Source of the DNA: Nitrososphaerota archaeon
GTDB lineage: Archaea; Thermoproteota; Nitrososphaeria; Nitrososphaerales; UBA183
Direction: 5' to 3'
Assembly (NCBI GenBank): GCA_027886925.1
Contig: JAPCJN010000006.1
Span: 1 to 39,182, forward strand
DNA length: 39,182 nucleotides
The position numbers were made by a program, and so were the translations under genes. Numbering within the stretch: position 1 is the stretch's first letter; the number at the start of each line of letters is the position of its first letter. Positions 1 through 11,056 of this stretch are shown here, in pieces. The notes under the pieces were generated by a model. That model saw nothing but the letters and a program-made list of their open reading frames with translations, was not told where the DNA came from and did no database searches.

Positions 1-235
1 CTTCCCTCTCGTCGCGCGGGCGCCCGATCCACGAGAGGTAACGGCCAGCCTCCGTGTTCACCTTCTGGATGGCCTCCGCCTCGTTCCTTCCCCTGACAAA
101 GCCGCCGGGGAGGTCGACGATGAGCCCCATCACGCCTTTCCCGTTGGACTCGATGCCGACGGTCAGGTTCGCTTGGACGTCCCTGAAGAGGTTGGTCACC
201 GTCGCGGGGGCTCGGTGCAGTTCAGTCGTCGGCAT
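1..235 (-). CDS. HicB-like domain protein, partial (C-terminus outside window)
   Basis: The gene starts at the ATG at 233-235 and runs off the left edge; 78 residues are visible. The stretch DLPGGFVRGRNEAEAIQKV followed by a Y-L-S-W-IG segment resembles the 'DLPGC-ARG..-EEAL-K' fold of HicB-like antitoxin domains and of the N-terminal domain of some DinB-family proteins. No partner toxin is seen in the window. A TATA-like AAGCTTTACG at about 258-270 on the minus strand sits about 29 nt upstream of the ATG, which fits a leaderless transcript. Domain assignment is by pattern only, and the full protein could be a HicB-type protein or a DinB-superfamily protein. Confidence 0.6.
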   Translation of the reverse strand, partial: MPTTELHRAPATVTNLFRDVQANLTVGIESNGKGVMGLIVDLPGGFVRGRNEAEAIQKVNTEAGRYLSWIGRPRDERE

Positions 236-301
236 CGGTCTGACGAGCGACCATAGGGGTCGTAAAGCTTCCCGTCGATTGCCGTCAAGTGGGCTTGGTA
301 G

Positions 302-976
302 CTAGCGAGTCCTCAGTCTTCTTCTATGCCACGACAGGCCCAACACGGCCGCGAGGAACCCGGTCACGGTGATGACGGATCCCAGCAGGACGAGGCCGTC
401 GGCGAAGGCGAGCGCCGAGAGGCCGGCGACGACCAAACCGATGTAGATCACCCTCTCGTCGTTGCCCATGCCTAGCACGTCATATTCGAGGCGGTCCTTG
501 CGGCCGATCAGGAGGAGGCTCATCGTGCCGACGGTCACCACGATCACGAAGAAGAAAAACGTGAAGCTGGAGTTGTAGTCACCGAAGGTCAGCAGCAACC
601 CGACTTCGTCGCCTATCAGGCCGCCTCCGAGGCCGAAGACCACGGCATATGTCCTGTCGAACTTGAGACGGTTGTAGACTATCCCGAGCCACCCCGCGAC
701 CGCGACCATGACAAGGCCGTACCAGAAGTGATGGAAGTGTATCCCTCCGCTTACCAATACGATGGTGGGGTTCAGCGTCGCGAAGACACGTGCGGCGAGG
801 AAGCTCGTCGCGAAGGACAGAAGGGCGAGAAATGCGAGGCCGTGAGGGGTGCTTCCTTCGCCCACGTCACTGGGGACGGTCTCTCCTATGTCCCGACACC
901 AACCCAACACTCGTGAGGACTGATTGCTATTAGGGCTGCTGGGGGTGAGTGGGTGGGTAGGTAGGTACGTTCGCAT
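302..976 (-). CDS. Multi-pass membrane protein, unknown function
   Basis: A 224-aa protein with about five hydrophobic segments, at residues ~46-64, ~85-105, ~112-130, ~137-157 and a C-terminal pair (~175-215). A histidine motif, GGIHFHHFWYG, sits between the first two membrane segments, and a basic tail ends the protein. The first 22 residues (MRTYLPTHPLTPSSP...) are low-complexity and come from a GGGT/GGTA simple repeat, so the true start may be the in-frame GTG at 908-910, which follows a weak CTAATA box. The IHxHHxxxG pattern occurs in uncharacterised prokaryotic integral membrane proteins. I cannot name a function. Confidence 0.7.
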   Translation of the reverse strand: MRTYLPTHPLTPSSPNSNQSSRVLGWCRDIGETVPSDVGEGSTPHGLAFLALLSFATSFLAARVFATLNPTIVLVSGGIHFHHFWYGLVMVAVAGWLGIVYNRLKFDRTYAVVFGLGGGLIGDEVGLLLTFGDYNSSFTFFFFVIVVTVGTMSLLLIGRKDRLEYDVLGMGNDERVIYIGLVVAGLSALAFADGLVLLGSVITVTGFLAAVLGLSWHRRRLRTR

Positions 977-988
977 CCCAGGCGACGC

Positions 989-1561
989 TCAGAGCAGATA
1001 GATTTCCCTGTTCAGCCAGGGGACAAGGGCCATTTCGATGCACTGCTCCGTCATGTCGAGCCTGGAGACCGTCCCCTTGGTAAGGTGGTAGACGACTCCG
1101 TCCTCTTCTCTCACCTTCTCTTCGGCGGTGAGACCCTTCGCGAACCGGTCGAGCTCGACCCCGCCCATCTGCATCTGCCTCACCACGAGGCCTGGGACCA
1201 TAAACCCGGAGGACGAGCCAAGGGTGAAGCGCCCCCGCTTGTCCATTATCGCGGCGACCTGCATGTTGAGGTGCTCGTTCTCAAAGGCGACCAGGCCCGC
1301 CTCGATGCCGACCCCGAAGTCCACCTTATCCGAGTGTTTCAGGGCCAGCTTGGCCCTCTGAAGCGCTCCATCAATGGTCTCGTCGAGGCTCAGAGGCTGG
1401 GCTTCCACCAAAGAGGTGGTGTCGACCTCGACGAACTCGACGTCCGGGAAGAACCGAGAGAACGCCTTCCTCGTGCCGAGAGTCTTGGCGGGGTTCTTCG
1501 AGCCTACGGCGACGACTGTGTGTCCTGGGAGAGGGGCTTCGCCGCCGCGGGGGTCAGACAT
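989..1561 (-). CDS. DUF84 / YjjX-type inosine-xanthosine triphosphatase
   Basis: This 190-aa protein matches the house-cleaning NTPase family that hydrolyses ITP/XTP to keep deaminated purines out of nucleic acids. The N-terminal VVAVGSKNPAK motif (about residues 16-26) is the family nucleotide-binding signature, and GVGIEAGL (about 83-90) is the second conserved block. Length is normal for the family (about 170-190). The ATG at 1559-1561 lies about 30 nt from a minus-strand TATAAAATA, consistent with a leaderless transcript. The same TATA element appears to serve the divergent glycosylase gene. Substrate preference cannot be read from sequence. Confidence 0.85.
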   Translation of the reverse strand: MSDPRGGEAPLPGHTVVAVGSKNPAKTLGTRKAFSRFFPDVEFVEVDTTSLVEAQPLSLDETIDGALQRAKLALKHSDKVDFGVGIEAGLVAFENEHLNMQVAAIMDKRGRFTLGSSSGFMVPGLVVRQMQMGGVELDRFAKGLTAEEKVREEDGVVYHLTKGTVSRLDMTEQCIEMALVPWLNREIYLL

Positions 1562-1587
1562 CTCGAGGACGCGACGGCGGCGGTTGG

Positions 1588-1597
1588 TATTTTATAG
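1588..1597. promoter_or_regulatory. Shared TATA element for two divergent leaderless genes
   Basis: TATTTTATAG reads as a TATA box on both strands (CTATAAAATA on minus). Its centre is about 28 nt from the TTG at 1620 (plus) and about 31 nt from the ATG at 1561 (minus). These are archaeal BoxA-to-start distances for leaderless transcripts. Inferred from spacing only. Confidence 0.55.
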
Positions 1598-1619
1598 TTC
1601 TGCAACGAACTCGACCCCG

Positions 1620-2528
1620 TTGCACACGAGGTCCGGGACGCTCGAAGCCGTCCAACCTTTCGACTTTGGCAAGTCGCTGCTCTTTCTGCAGGGGTTCGGG
1701 CCGATGGGCGGCGAGCAGTCCGTCTCCGACGGGCAGGTCACGAAGGCGATGATGGTGGACGGTCAGACCGTCGTCTTTCGGGTGAAGGAGGATGGGCCTC
1801 GCCTGCGTTACGAGCTCCTCTCGGCAGAACCGTTGGACGAGGCTGTCGCGGATTCCGTCGCCCAGCGCATCTCGTTCTTCCTCAGCCTCGACGACAACGT
1901 CGATCCGTTCTATTCGATCGCAAAAGAGCATGACCCGAAATTCTACCCGCTTGTAGAGAGGTCGTGGGGCCTGCACCAGGTAAAGTTCCTGACGCTCCTT
2001 GAGATCTCGTGCTGGGCACTCATCAACCAACGGATGCAAAGGCCCATCGCACTCAGGATCAAGCGCTCGCTGACCGAGAGGTTCGGCGGCAGCCTCGAAG
2101 TGGACGGGGTGGTGCACTGGGCATTCCCCGACCGGTCTCGCCTCGAAGACGTCACTGCGAAGCAACTGCTCGAGACCACAAAAAACCAGAGGGTCGCCCA
2201 GCGGCTCGTCTCCTTGGTGTCCTCGCTGGACGAGATGGACGAGAAATTCCTGAGGACCTCCCCCTACGAGAAAGCCAACGAGCGGCTGCAGAAGGTCAAG
2301 GGGATAGGCGACTGGTCGTCTCAGTTCATTCTTTTCCGCGGCCTGGGAAGGATGGGGAAGCTCCAGCCGATCAACGTGAGGCCTTTGGGCGAGGCGATCG
2401 AGAGCGTGTACGGGCCGGAGGGGAGGGAGACGCTTGACGAGGTAAACCGGATCTATGGAGATCGGGCAGGCTATTGGTTGCTCTATCTCTGGGCGTCGAC
2501 GATGGGCCAGAAGGACGGTTCGAACTAG
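1620..2528 (+). CDS. AlkA-like HhH-GPD DNA glycosylase with Asn at the expected catalytic Asp site
   Basis: A 302-aa protein starting at TTG 1620, just downstream of the shared TATA box; the open frame extends further upstream but overlaps the divergent NTPase gene. The layout matches DNA-3-methyladenine glycosylase II: an N-terminal beta domain (~1-95), a helical domain with LEISCWALINQRMQ (~127-140), the helix-hairpin-helix LQKVKGIGDWSSQFILFRGLG (~223-243), and the C-terminal YWLLYLWAS block (~285-293). Where AlkA has the catalytic Asp after the hairpin (PDDYL), this protein reads QPINVRPL (~249-256), so Asn252 or a neighbour takes the Asp position. It may be catalytically altered, or a DNA-binding relative. 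It is convergent with the oxidoreductase operon. Confidence 0.75.
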   Translation: MHTRSGTLEAVQPFDFGKSLLFLQGFGPMGGEQSVSDGQVTKAMMVDGQTVVFRVKEDGPRLRYELLSAEPLDEAVADSVAQRISFFLSLDDNVDPFYSIAKEHDPKFYPLVERSWGLHQVKFLTLLEISCWALINQRMQRPIALRIKRSLTERFGGSLEVDGVVHWAFPDRSRLEDVTAKQLLETTKNQRVAQRLVSLVSSLDEMDEKFLRTSPYEKANERLQKVKGIGDWSSQFILFRGLGRMGKLQPINVRPLGEAIESVYGPEGRETLDEVNRIYGDRAGYWLLYLWASTMGQKDGSN

Positions 2529-2567
2529 GCCCTAGGTGTCAGTGGCCAGCCACAGTTAGTAGCTAGC

Positions 2568-6606
<4,039 letters not shown>

Positions 6607-6640
6607 TCAACCGTTCGATTTTTTTGGATGTTATGGCCGC

Positions 6641-6648
6641 TATAAGGC
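6641..6648 (-). promoter_or_regulatory. Probable BoxA of the oxidoreductase operon
   Basis: The minus strand reads GCCTTATAGC here, about 35-40 nt before the ATG at 6606. No other TATA-like element stands closer. The assignment rests on spacing alone. Confidence 0.35.
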
Positions 6649-6721
6649 TATGCGCCGCAGTCAGTCAGTCAGCTCCCGGCAAGACGAAAGGCTTTTTGAC
6701 TGCACTCCCGGTTCGGGTTTT

Positions 6722-6879
6722 GCGGGCGTCGCCCAGCCTGGCTAAAGGCGGCGGAGTTTACGAAACGTCGAAACTCAAGATCTGGACTGGCATGATGTAG
6801 CGGTGAGATATCCGCTCCCTCAGTGTCGACAACTTCGACGGGGAAGGGTTCGTGGGTTCGAATCCCACCGCCCGCACCA
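6722..6879 (+). tRNA. tRNA-Leu, probably anticodon CAA, with several introns; CCA encoded
   Basis: Acceptor GCGGGCG (6722-6728) pairs with CGCCCGC (6869-6875), followed by A73 and an encoded CCA (6877-6879). The D-arm GCCCAGCCTGGCtAAAGGC is typical of archaeal tRNA-Leu, and the T-arm is GTGGG-TTCGAAT-CCCAC. Anticodon stem GCGGA pairs with TCCGC (6811-6815). Between them lie 55 nt instead of 7. CTCAAGA (loop with CAA) fits as the mature loop, leaving about 18 nt before it and about 30 nt after it as introns. The variable arm (TCCC...GGGTTC) holds extra sequence with a GTCGA/TCGAC hairpin at 6825-6839, probably a third intron. Removing about 70 nt in all gives a normal class II length. Splice sites were not verified with a BHB model. 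Confidence 0.75.
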
Positions 6880-6883
6880 TTCC

Positions 6884-7177
6884 CTAGTACACGAACGCGC
6901 GCACGGGTCTTGCGAGCAGGCTCCGCAAGGAGTCCTCGAGATCTTCCTGATCGCTGAAGCCCCTCACCAGGAGGCGCTTGTCCGGGACGGAACCCTTTCC
7001 TTTGGGCTTCTTCCCATAGAGCATCAGGGTGTATCCGTCGCGCGGCGACCTGGTGACGAAGACGAAGCCCTCTCTCCCGTTGTAGTTCCCGTCGGCCCTG
7101 ATCCCGCTGTCAAGGTCCAAGAGGCCCACCTCCTGCATCAGCCGGGGGAAGGAGTTCACGGACTTCTCGAAGAACAA
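6884..7177 (-). CDS. Hypothetical protein, 97 aa
   Basis: A small acidic/basic soluble protein starting at TTG 7177 (MFFEKSVNSFPRLMQEV). It has no membrane segment and no metal-binding cysteines. A central beta-rich section (GFVFVTRSPRDGYTLMLYGKK) is followed by a helical C-terminus (FSDQEDLEDSLRSLLARPV). It ends four bases after the convergent tRNA-Leu gene. A minus-strand CTCATATCA at about 7208-7216 may be its BoxA. I do not recognise the family. Codon use and the clean fit between neighbours support a real gene. Confidence 0.55.
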   Translation of the reverse strand: MFFEKSVNSFPRLMQEVGLLDLDSGIRADGNYNGREGFVFVTRSPRDGYTLMLYGKKPKGKGSVPDKRLLVRGFSDQEDLEDSLRSLLARPVRAFVY

Positions 7178-7275
7178 CTATGCGACCCTAGCGTCCGTTT
7201 CACACGTCTGATATGAGAATTGCGCTCCCTACGAAAAAAGGCTAACATAGACGCGAGATTCGAGTAGGGACCGAA

Positions 7276-8532
7276 GTGACGACTGAGAGCGGGCGGTTGA
7301 AGCGTCGAAGCCTGTCGCTCTTTAACACCATGACCCTGAGGAAGGAGCCCCTGAAGGGCGTCGGAAGGGTACAGGAAATCCGGATGTTCGTCTGCGGCCC
7401 GACAGTGCAGGGCCCTATCCATGCAGGGCACGCTCACACATACGTCTTCTACGACGTGCTCGCGAGGTACTTGGCCCACTTAGGCTATCAGGTGAACTTC
7501 CTGATGAACATCACCGACGTGGACGACAGGATAACCCAGGTCGCCGGTAAGGAGGGAGAGAAACCAACCGAGGTCGCGCGGAGGTACACGGAGAAGTTTC
7601 TCGAGGACTTGGAGGGGCTCAAGGTGAACTCTGTTACCCACTTCGAGCCGGTCTCCGAGTACATCCAGGTGATGATCGACCAGGTCTCGACTCTCCTGGA
7701 ACGAGGGCACGCCTACTCGGCGGATGGCGTGGTCTATTTTGACACTTCCACCTATCCCTACTACGGCAGGCTCTCTCACCAGTCGAAGAGCGAGCTGTCG
7801 CTTAGGCCTCTCGAGCTCACGCCGAACAAGAAGAACCTCCTGGACTTTGCTCTGTGGAGGCCGGTGACGCTCGAGGAGGGAAAGTGGGACAGCCCGTGGG
7901 GGAGGGGCTCACCCGGCTGGCACATCGAGGACACGGCCGTGACCCTGAGCAACTTCGGCCCCCAGTACGAGATCCACGGGGGGGCATACGAGCTGATCTA
8001 TCCGCACCACGAGGCGGAGCTAGCGCAGGCCGAGTCGATAACGGGGATAAGGCCGTTGGTGAAGTTCTGGGTCCATACGGGCCTGGTCAACCTTGGCGGT
8101 CGGAAGATGTCCAAGTCTGCAGGCAACACGTTCCTCGTGAGGAAACTGCTCGCCGAATACAGCGCGGACGAGTTGAGGTACTATCTTCTCAAATCCCACT
8201 ACAGGGAGGACATGGAGTTCAGCTTGTCACGCCTCAAGAGCGCGGGCAAGGAGCACGCCAAGCTCGTGGAGACGGCGGCCGGACGACTTGCAGGTCTCTC
8301 ACGTGAAGCCTCCAAGAAGGACCGGCCATCGCAACGCGAGTTGGACAAGGTGCTCGCTCCGTTCTACTCCGCGATGGATGACGATTTAGATACGCCGAGG
8401 GCGCTCAAGTGGGTGAGGGAGGAGATGATAGGGCGCATGGGTGAAAAAAGTAGGTCGGATGGAAACCTGAACCACCACGCCCTCCGTGTCGTGTCTGATC
8501 TTCTAGGTGTGGATTTCCTTGCTGGCTTCTGA
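7276..8532 (+). CDS. cysS: Cysteinyl-tRNA synthetase
   Basis: A 418-aa class I synthetase that charges tRNA-Cys. FVCGPTVQGPIHAGHAH (~38-54) contains Zn-ligand Cys40 and the HIGH-equivalent HAGH. NITDVDDRI (~78-86) is family-specific, and KMSKSAGN (277-284) is the second signature. H244 and E248 in YPHHEAE match the other zinc ligands. The fourth ligand, Cys209 in E. coli (WHIECSAM), is Asp219 here (WHIEDTAV). The start is GTG 7276; TTG 7297 is a possible alternative. It heads a tight run with GNAT, HExxH and thioredoxin-like genes. The length is slightly shorter than bacterial CysRS. Confidence 0.95.
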   Translation: MTTESGRLKRRSLSLFNTMTLRKEPLKGVGRVQEIRMFVCGPTVQGPIHAGHAHTYVFYDVLARYLAHLGYQVNFLMNITDVDDRITQVAGKEGEKPTEVARRYTEKFLEDLEGLKVNSVTHFEPVSEYIQVMIDQVSTLLERGHAYSADGVVYFDTSTYPYYGRLSHQSKSELSLRPLELTPNKKNLLDFALWRPVTLEEGKWDSPWGRGSPGWHIEDTAVTLSNFGPQYEIHGGAYELIYPHHEAELAQAESITGIRPLVKFWVHTGLVNLGGRKMSKSAGNTFLVRKLLAEYSADELRYYLLKSHYREDMEFSLSRLKSAGKEHAKLVETAAGRLAGLSREASKKDRPSQRELDKVLAPFYSAMDDDLDTPRALKWVREEMIGRMGEKSRSDGNLNHHALRVVSDLLGVDFLAGF

Positions 8533-9358
8533 GGTAAAGAAGGCCGAGTTCAACGAGGAGAGCTGGTGGTCGAAGTGGGTCGATGAGACAGTTTGGGTCA
8601 CGCCTGACGCCTACGCCATCTTCTCAGACCGCTTCAGAGACGAGGACTTCTTCAACCACGCCGGCTTTCTAGAGCCCGAGGGAGAGGCAGAGGTCATCGT
8701 AGGCTTGATCGAGAAGGAGTTCGGATACAGGGAGGTGCCCTGCTGCATGTTCGTGCAGGACGGGAGTCGATGGGACGGGTTGCACGAGGTCCTTTCTTCG
8801 AGGGGCTACAAGGTCGCCGACGTCATGTCGGTGATGGAGTTCGGAAAGAAAGAGAAGGCAGGGGAGGGCGCCCAAAGGTCGGCGTCGTCGGATCCTGACT
8901 TGGAGACCATCGTCTTAGGTTCGCGTCCGACCCGTGAAGACCTTCGAGAATGGTCCCGCGCATATCTTGAGGCTTTCTATGGTGACGTGACGCTGCTCGA
9001 TGCAGTGCAAGGGATAATGGAGAAGGTTGTCGGAGATGGTGGGACGACGATGGCGACGACGAGCCTAGTCCTGGCGAGGGCCCACGAGACCACCGTGGGT
9101 TGCGCCTCCCTGCACAGGACGGGCGACGACCTGGCGGGGGCGTTCTGCATCGGCACCGTCCCCGACTTTAGACGGAAGGGCGTGGGCGCGGCTATGCTGG
9201 GTTGCATGCTATCAATCTCCGAGCGTGAGAAAAGGAAGCTCGTCCTGCAGACCCTGGTATCCGACGCCGCAGAGGGCTTCTACCTGAAACAGGGCTTCGA
9301 ACGGGCCTACTCGAAGAGCGTGTTCGTGCGCGGCCCAGGCGAAGAAGGAGGTCGATGA
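8507..9358 (+). CDS. GNAT-family N-acetyltransferase
   Basis: A 283-aa protein; its GTG start overlaps the end of cysS by 26 nt, and an in-frame TTG at 8519 is possible. The C-terminal half is a GNAT domain: TTSLVLARAHETTVGCASLHRTGDDLAGAFCIGTVPDFRRKGVGAAMLG, whose RRKGVGAAM segment (about 222-230) is the acetyl-CoA pyrophosphate-binding motif A, and FYLKQGFERAY is motif B. The N-terminal ~120 residues look like a divergent GNAT-like half joined by a Ser/Gly-rich linker. The acceptor substrate is unknown. Overlap with cysS suggests translational coupling. Confidence 0.8.
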   Translation: MWISLLASEVKKAEFNEESWWSKWVDETVWVTPDAYAIFSDRFRDEDFFNHAGFLEPEGEAEVIVGLIEKEFGYREVPCCMFVQDGSRWDGLHEVLSSRGYKVADVMSVMEFGKKEKAGEGAQRSASSDPDLETIVLGSRPTREDLREWSRAYLEAFYGDVTLLDAVQGIMEKVVGDGGTTMATTSLVLARAHETTVGCASLHRTGDDLAGAFCIGTVPDFRRKGVGAAMLGCMLSISEREKRKLVLQTLVSDAAEGFYLKQGFERAYSKSVFVRGPGEEGGR

Positions 9359-9388
9359 GGCACGGCAGAAGCAGAAGACTTCCTCGGC

Positions 9389-9865
9389 GTGAGGATAAAC
9401 AGGGCTGCAAAGGCGGGCACGACGAATCCCTTTGTGAAAGTCTTCACTGGTTTCGAGGGCGTAATGGCGGTCAGGCAGATTTTCGGCGAGCATACCGACG
9501 TGGTCATCTCGGCCCTAAAGGTCTCGTTGGATTCCCCTCGAGGTTATCTGCGCGTCGACGGGGAGACGGGTAACATCATCATCAATCCGGACTATCTGCG
9601 GACGGGAAAGGCGAACTACCTCTACCTCGACGTGATACACGAGCTCGTCCACGTGAGGCAGTTCAGGGAAGGGAAGGAGCTCTACGACATGAGCTACGAG
9701 TACTTCGAGCGGCCTACGGAGATAGAGGCCTACAAGTTGGCCGTCGAGGAGGCCAGGAGGATCGGGATGAAGAGCGACGAAATAATCGAGTATCTCAGGG
9801 TCGAGTGGGTGACCGAAGAGGAGTTCGAGAGGTTCGTCTCGATGATGGGCGTCGCTGGTGACTGA
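9389..9865 (+). CDS. HExxH-motif protein, putative zinc metallopeptidase
   Basis: A 158-aa protein. YLDVIHELVHVRQFREGKEL (~77-96) contains HELVH, a zinc-protease motif, and FERPTEIEAYKLAVEEA downstream supplies a Glu in the gluzincin-like position. It has no signal peptide or membrane span, so it is cytoplasmic. It is a minimal metallopeptidase-like fold, small for a true protease, and may instead be a zinc-binding relative. The start is GTG 9389. It lies between the GNAT gene and a thioredoxin-like gene only five bases downstream, so it is probably in one transcript with cysS. Confidence 0.7.
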   Translation: MRINRAAKAGTTNPFVKVFTGFEGVMAVRQIFGEHTDVVISALKVSLDSPRGYLRVDGETGNIIINPDYLRTGKANYLYLDVIHELVHVRQFREGKELYDMSYEYFERPTEIEAYKLAVEEARRIGMKSDEIIEYLRVEWVTEEEFERFVSMMGVAGD

Positions 9866-9870
9866 CCGAC

Positions 9871-10200
9871 GTGATCAAGGCGGTCTACGTGGTCTACGCC
9901 GACTGGTGCCCTCATTGCGTCCCGACGGTCGTCGAGCCGATGAAGCGGGCGGCGAAGGAGCTTGGCGTGCCTTGCATCCTCTATGACATCGATTCGGACG
10001 ACGACGTCGACAAGGCGGACGAGCTGATAAAGAAGTACGGTGACTGGACAGAGGACTATCTGATACCGCAGGTGTTCGTGGAGGACGGCGACGGCAAGGT
10101 GAGGCACGTCCTCACGGGGGACCCCAGGGGGCTGAGGTACACACAGAGCGCCGTCGAAACCCTGTTGAAAGGCGATATTTTCGCTAGGGCAAGGTCATGA
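9871..10200 (+). CDS. Thioredoxin/glutaredoxin-like protein (CPHC)
   Basis: A 109-aa thioredoxin-fold protein. The active-site YADWCPHCVPTVVEPMK (~9-25) has a CPHC redox motif, and the cis-Pro follows in LIPQVFVEDGDGK. The start is GTG 9871, five bases after the upstream stop. It probably acts as a cytoplasmic disulfide reductase. The partner is unknown; placement behind cysS and the HExxH gene suggests co-expression but not a defined pathway. Confidence 0.8.
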   Translation: MIKAVYVVYADWCPHCVPTVVEPMKRAAKELGVPCILYDIDSDDDVDKADELIKKYGDWTEDYLIPQVFVEDGDGKVRHVLTGDPRGLRYTQSAVETLLKGDIFARARS

Positions 10201-10215
10201 AGCGAGTGTCCTCGG

Positions 10216-10923
10216 TCAGGACACCAGCGTCCCCACGCGCTCTCCGCGGATCGCCCTGAGCACGTTGGAGGGATCGAAGCCCTTCGTCACGACGAGCTTC
10301 AACCTGTTCTTCGTGATGTATCTCACCGCGACGGGGTCTACGATGCTGTGGATCCCGGGCCTGTGGCCCTCGACCCCCAGTATCTTCACCAGCTCTCGAT
10401 ATGACAGGTCACGGATGAGCTTTGCGTCCCCGTCGGTCCGCGGGTCGGCGGTGAAGATCCCATCCTGGTCGGAGGCCTTCACGAGGAGGTCCGAGCGCCA
10501 CGCCTTGCCGAGGATCGCGCCCACGGTGTCCGTCGTGATGCCCGGCCTCAGCCCTCCCATGACCGCGAGCCCTCCTCTTTCGAGCGCCGCGACCATCCCC
10601 TGGATGGTGGTGTAGACCGTCGGGACGCCGAGCCTCATCCCCACCAGCTTCGCGTTGAGGCGCGAAGCTTGAATCGCTATCTGGTCCTGCTCTTTATGAG
10701 GCAGCCCGAGCGCCTTTGCCGCGTCGATGTAGGCCCGCGCCGTCGGCCCGCCCCCAACGACGACGCCGACAGAATGTCCCGACCGTCGGGCTTCAGAAAT
10801 CACTGAGGCGTACTCCTTGAGCAGTTTAGCGTGGGGTGGGGAGCCAAGGACGGACCCGCCGATTCGGAGGACGATTCGCTTCGTCTTCGGCGACGAGGAA
10901 GAGGAGGAGGAGGAAGACGGCAT
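10216..10923 (-). CDS. pyrH: Uridylate kinase (amino acid kinase family)
   Basis: A 235-aa protein from the ATG at 10921-10923; the open frame extends further upstream but that part is not protein-like. It has a poly-Ser N-terminus (nine Ser, from a TCC/AGG microsatellite), then KRIVLRIGGSVLGSP, VGVVVGGGPTARAY, and LLVKASDQDGIFTADPRTD with the conserved DGI-tADPR motif. This is the archaeal UMP kinase layout, phosphorylating UMP to UDP with ATP. A minus-strand TTTATAAAAAC about 36 nt upstream is a strong BoxA, shared with the divergent aRF1 gene. It converges with the thioredoxin-like gene. Confidence 0.85.
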   Translation of the reverse strand: MPSSSSSSSSSPKTKRIVLRIGGSVLGSPPHAKLLKEYASVISEARRSGHSVGVVVGGGPTARAYIDAAKALGLPHKEQDQIAIQASRLNAKLVGMRLGVPTVYTTIQGMVAALERGGLAVMGGLRPGITTDTVGAILGKAWRSDLLVKASDQDGIFTADPRTDGDAKLIRDLSYRELVKILGVEGHRPGIHSIVDPVAVRYITKNRLKLVVTKGFDPSNVLRAIRGERVGTLVS

Positions 10924-10953
10924 GGTGATATGACGAGGCACCGACCTCGAAAT

Positions 10954-10965
10954 AGTTTTTATAAA
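10954..10965. promoter_or_regulatory. TATA element between uridylate kinase and aRF1 genes
   Basis: GTTTTTATAAAG reads as a good BoxA on either strand. On minus it sits about 36 nt from the pyrH ATG. On plus it would give a leader of about 70 nt for the aRF1 gene, which has its own Shine-Dalgarno sequence. Placement is inferred. Confidence 0.5.
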
Positions 10966-11056
10966 GGTGAAGTGTAAAGTGAGTATGTTCGCAATGTACC
11001 CCCATTCCGAGCGTCTGGATTCAAGCAACGTCGTTAGCTGACTACCGGAGGTTACA

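Noticed and set aside
54..305. 83-codon plus-strand frame at the left edge
   Set aside because: It is antisense to the HicB-like gene, which has recognisable protein motifs.
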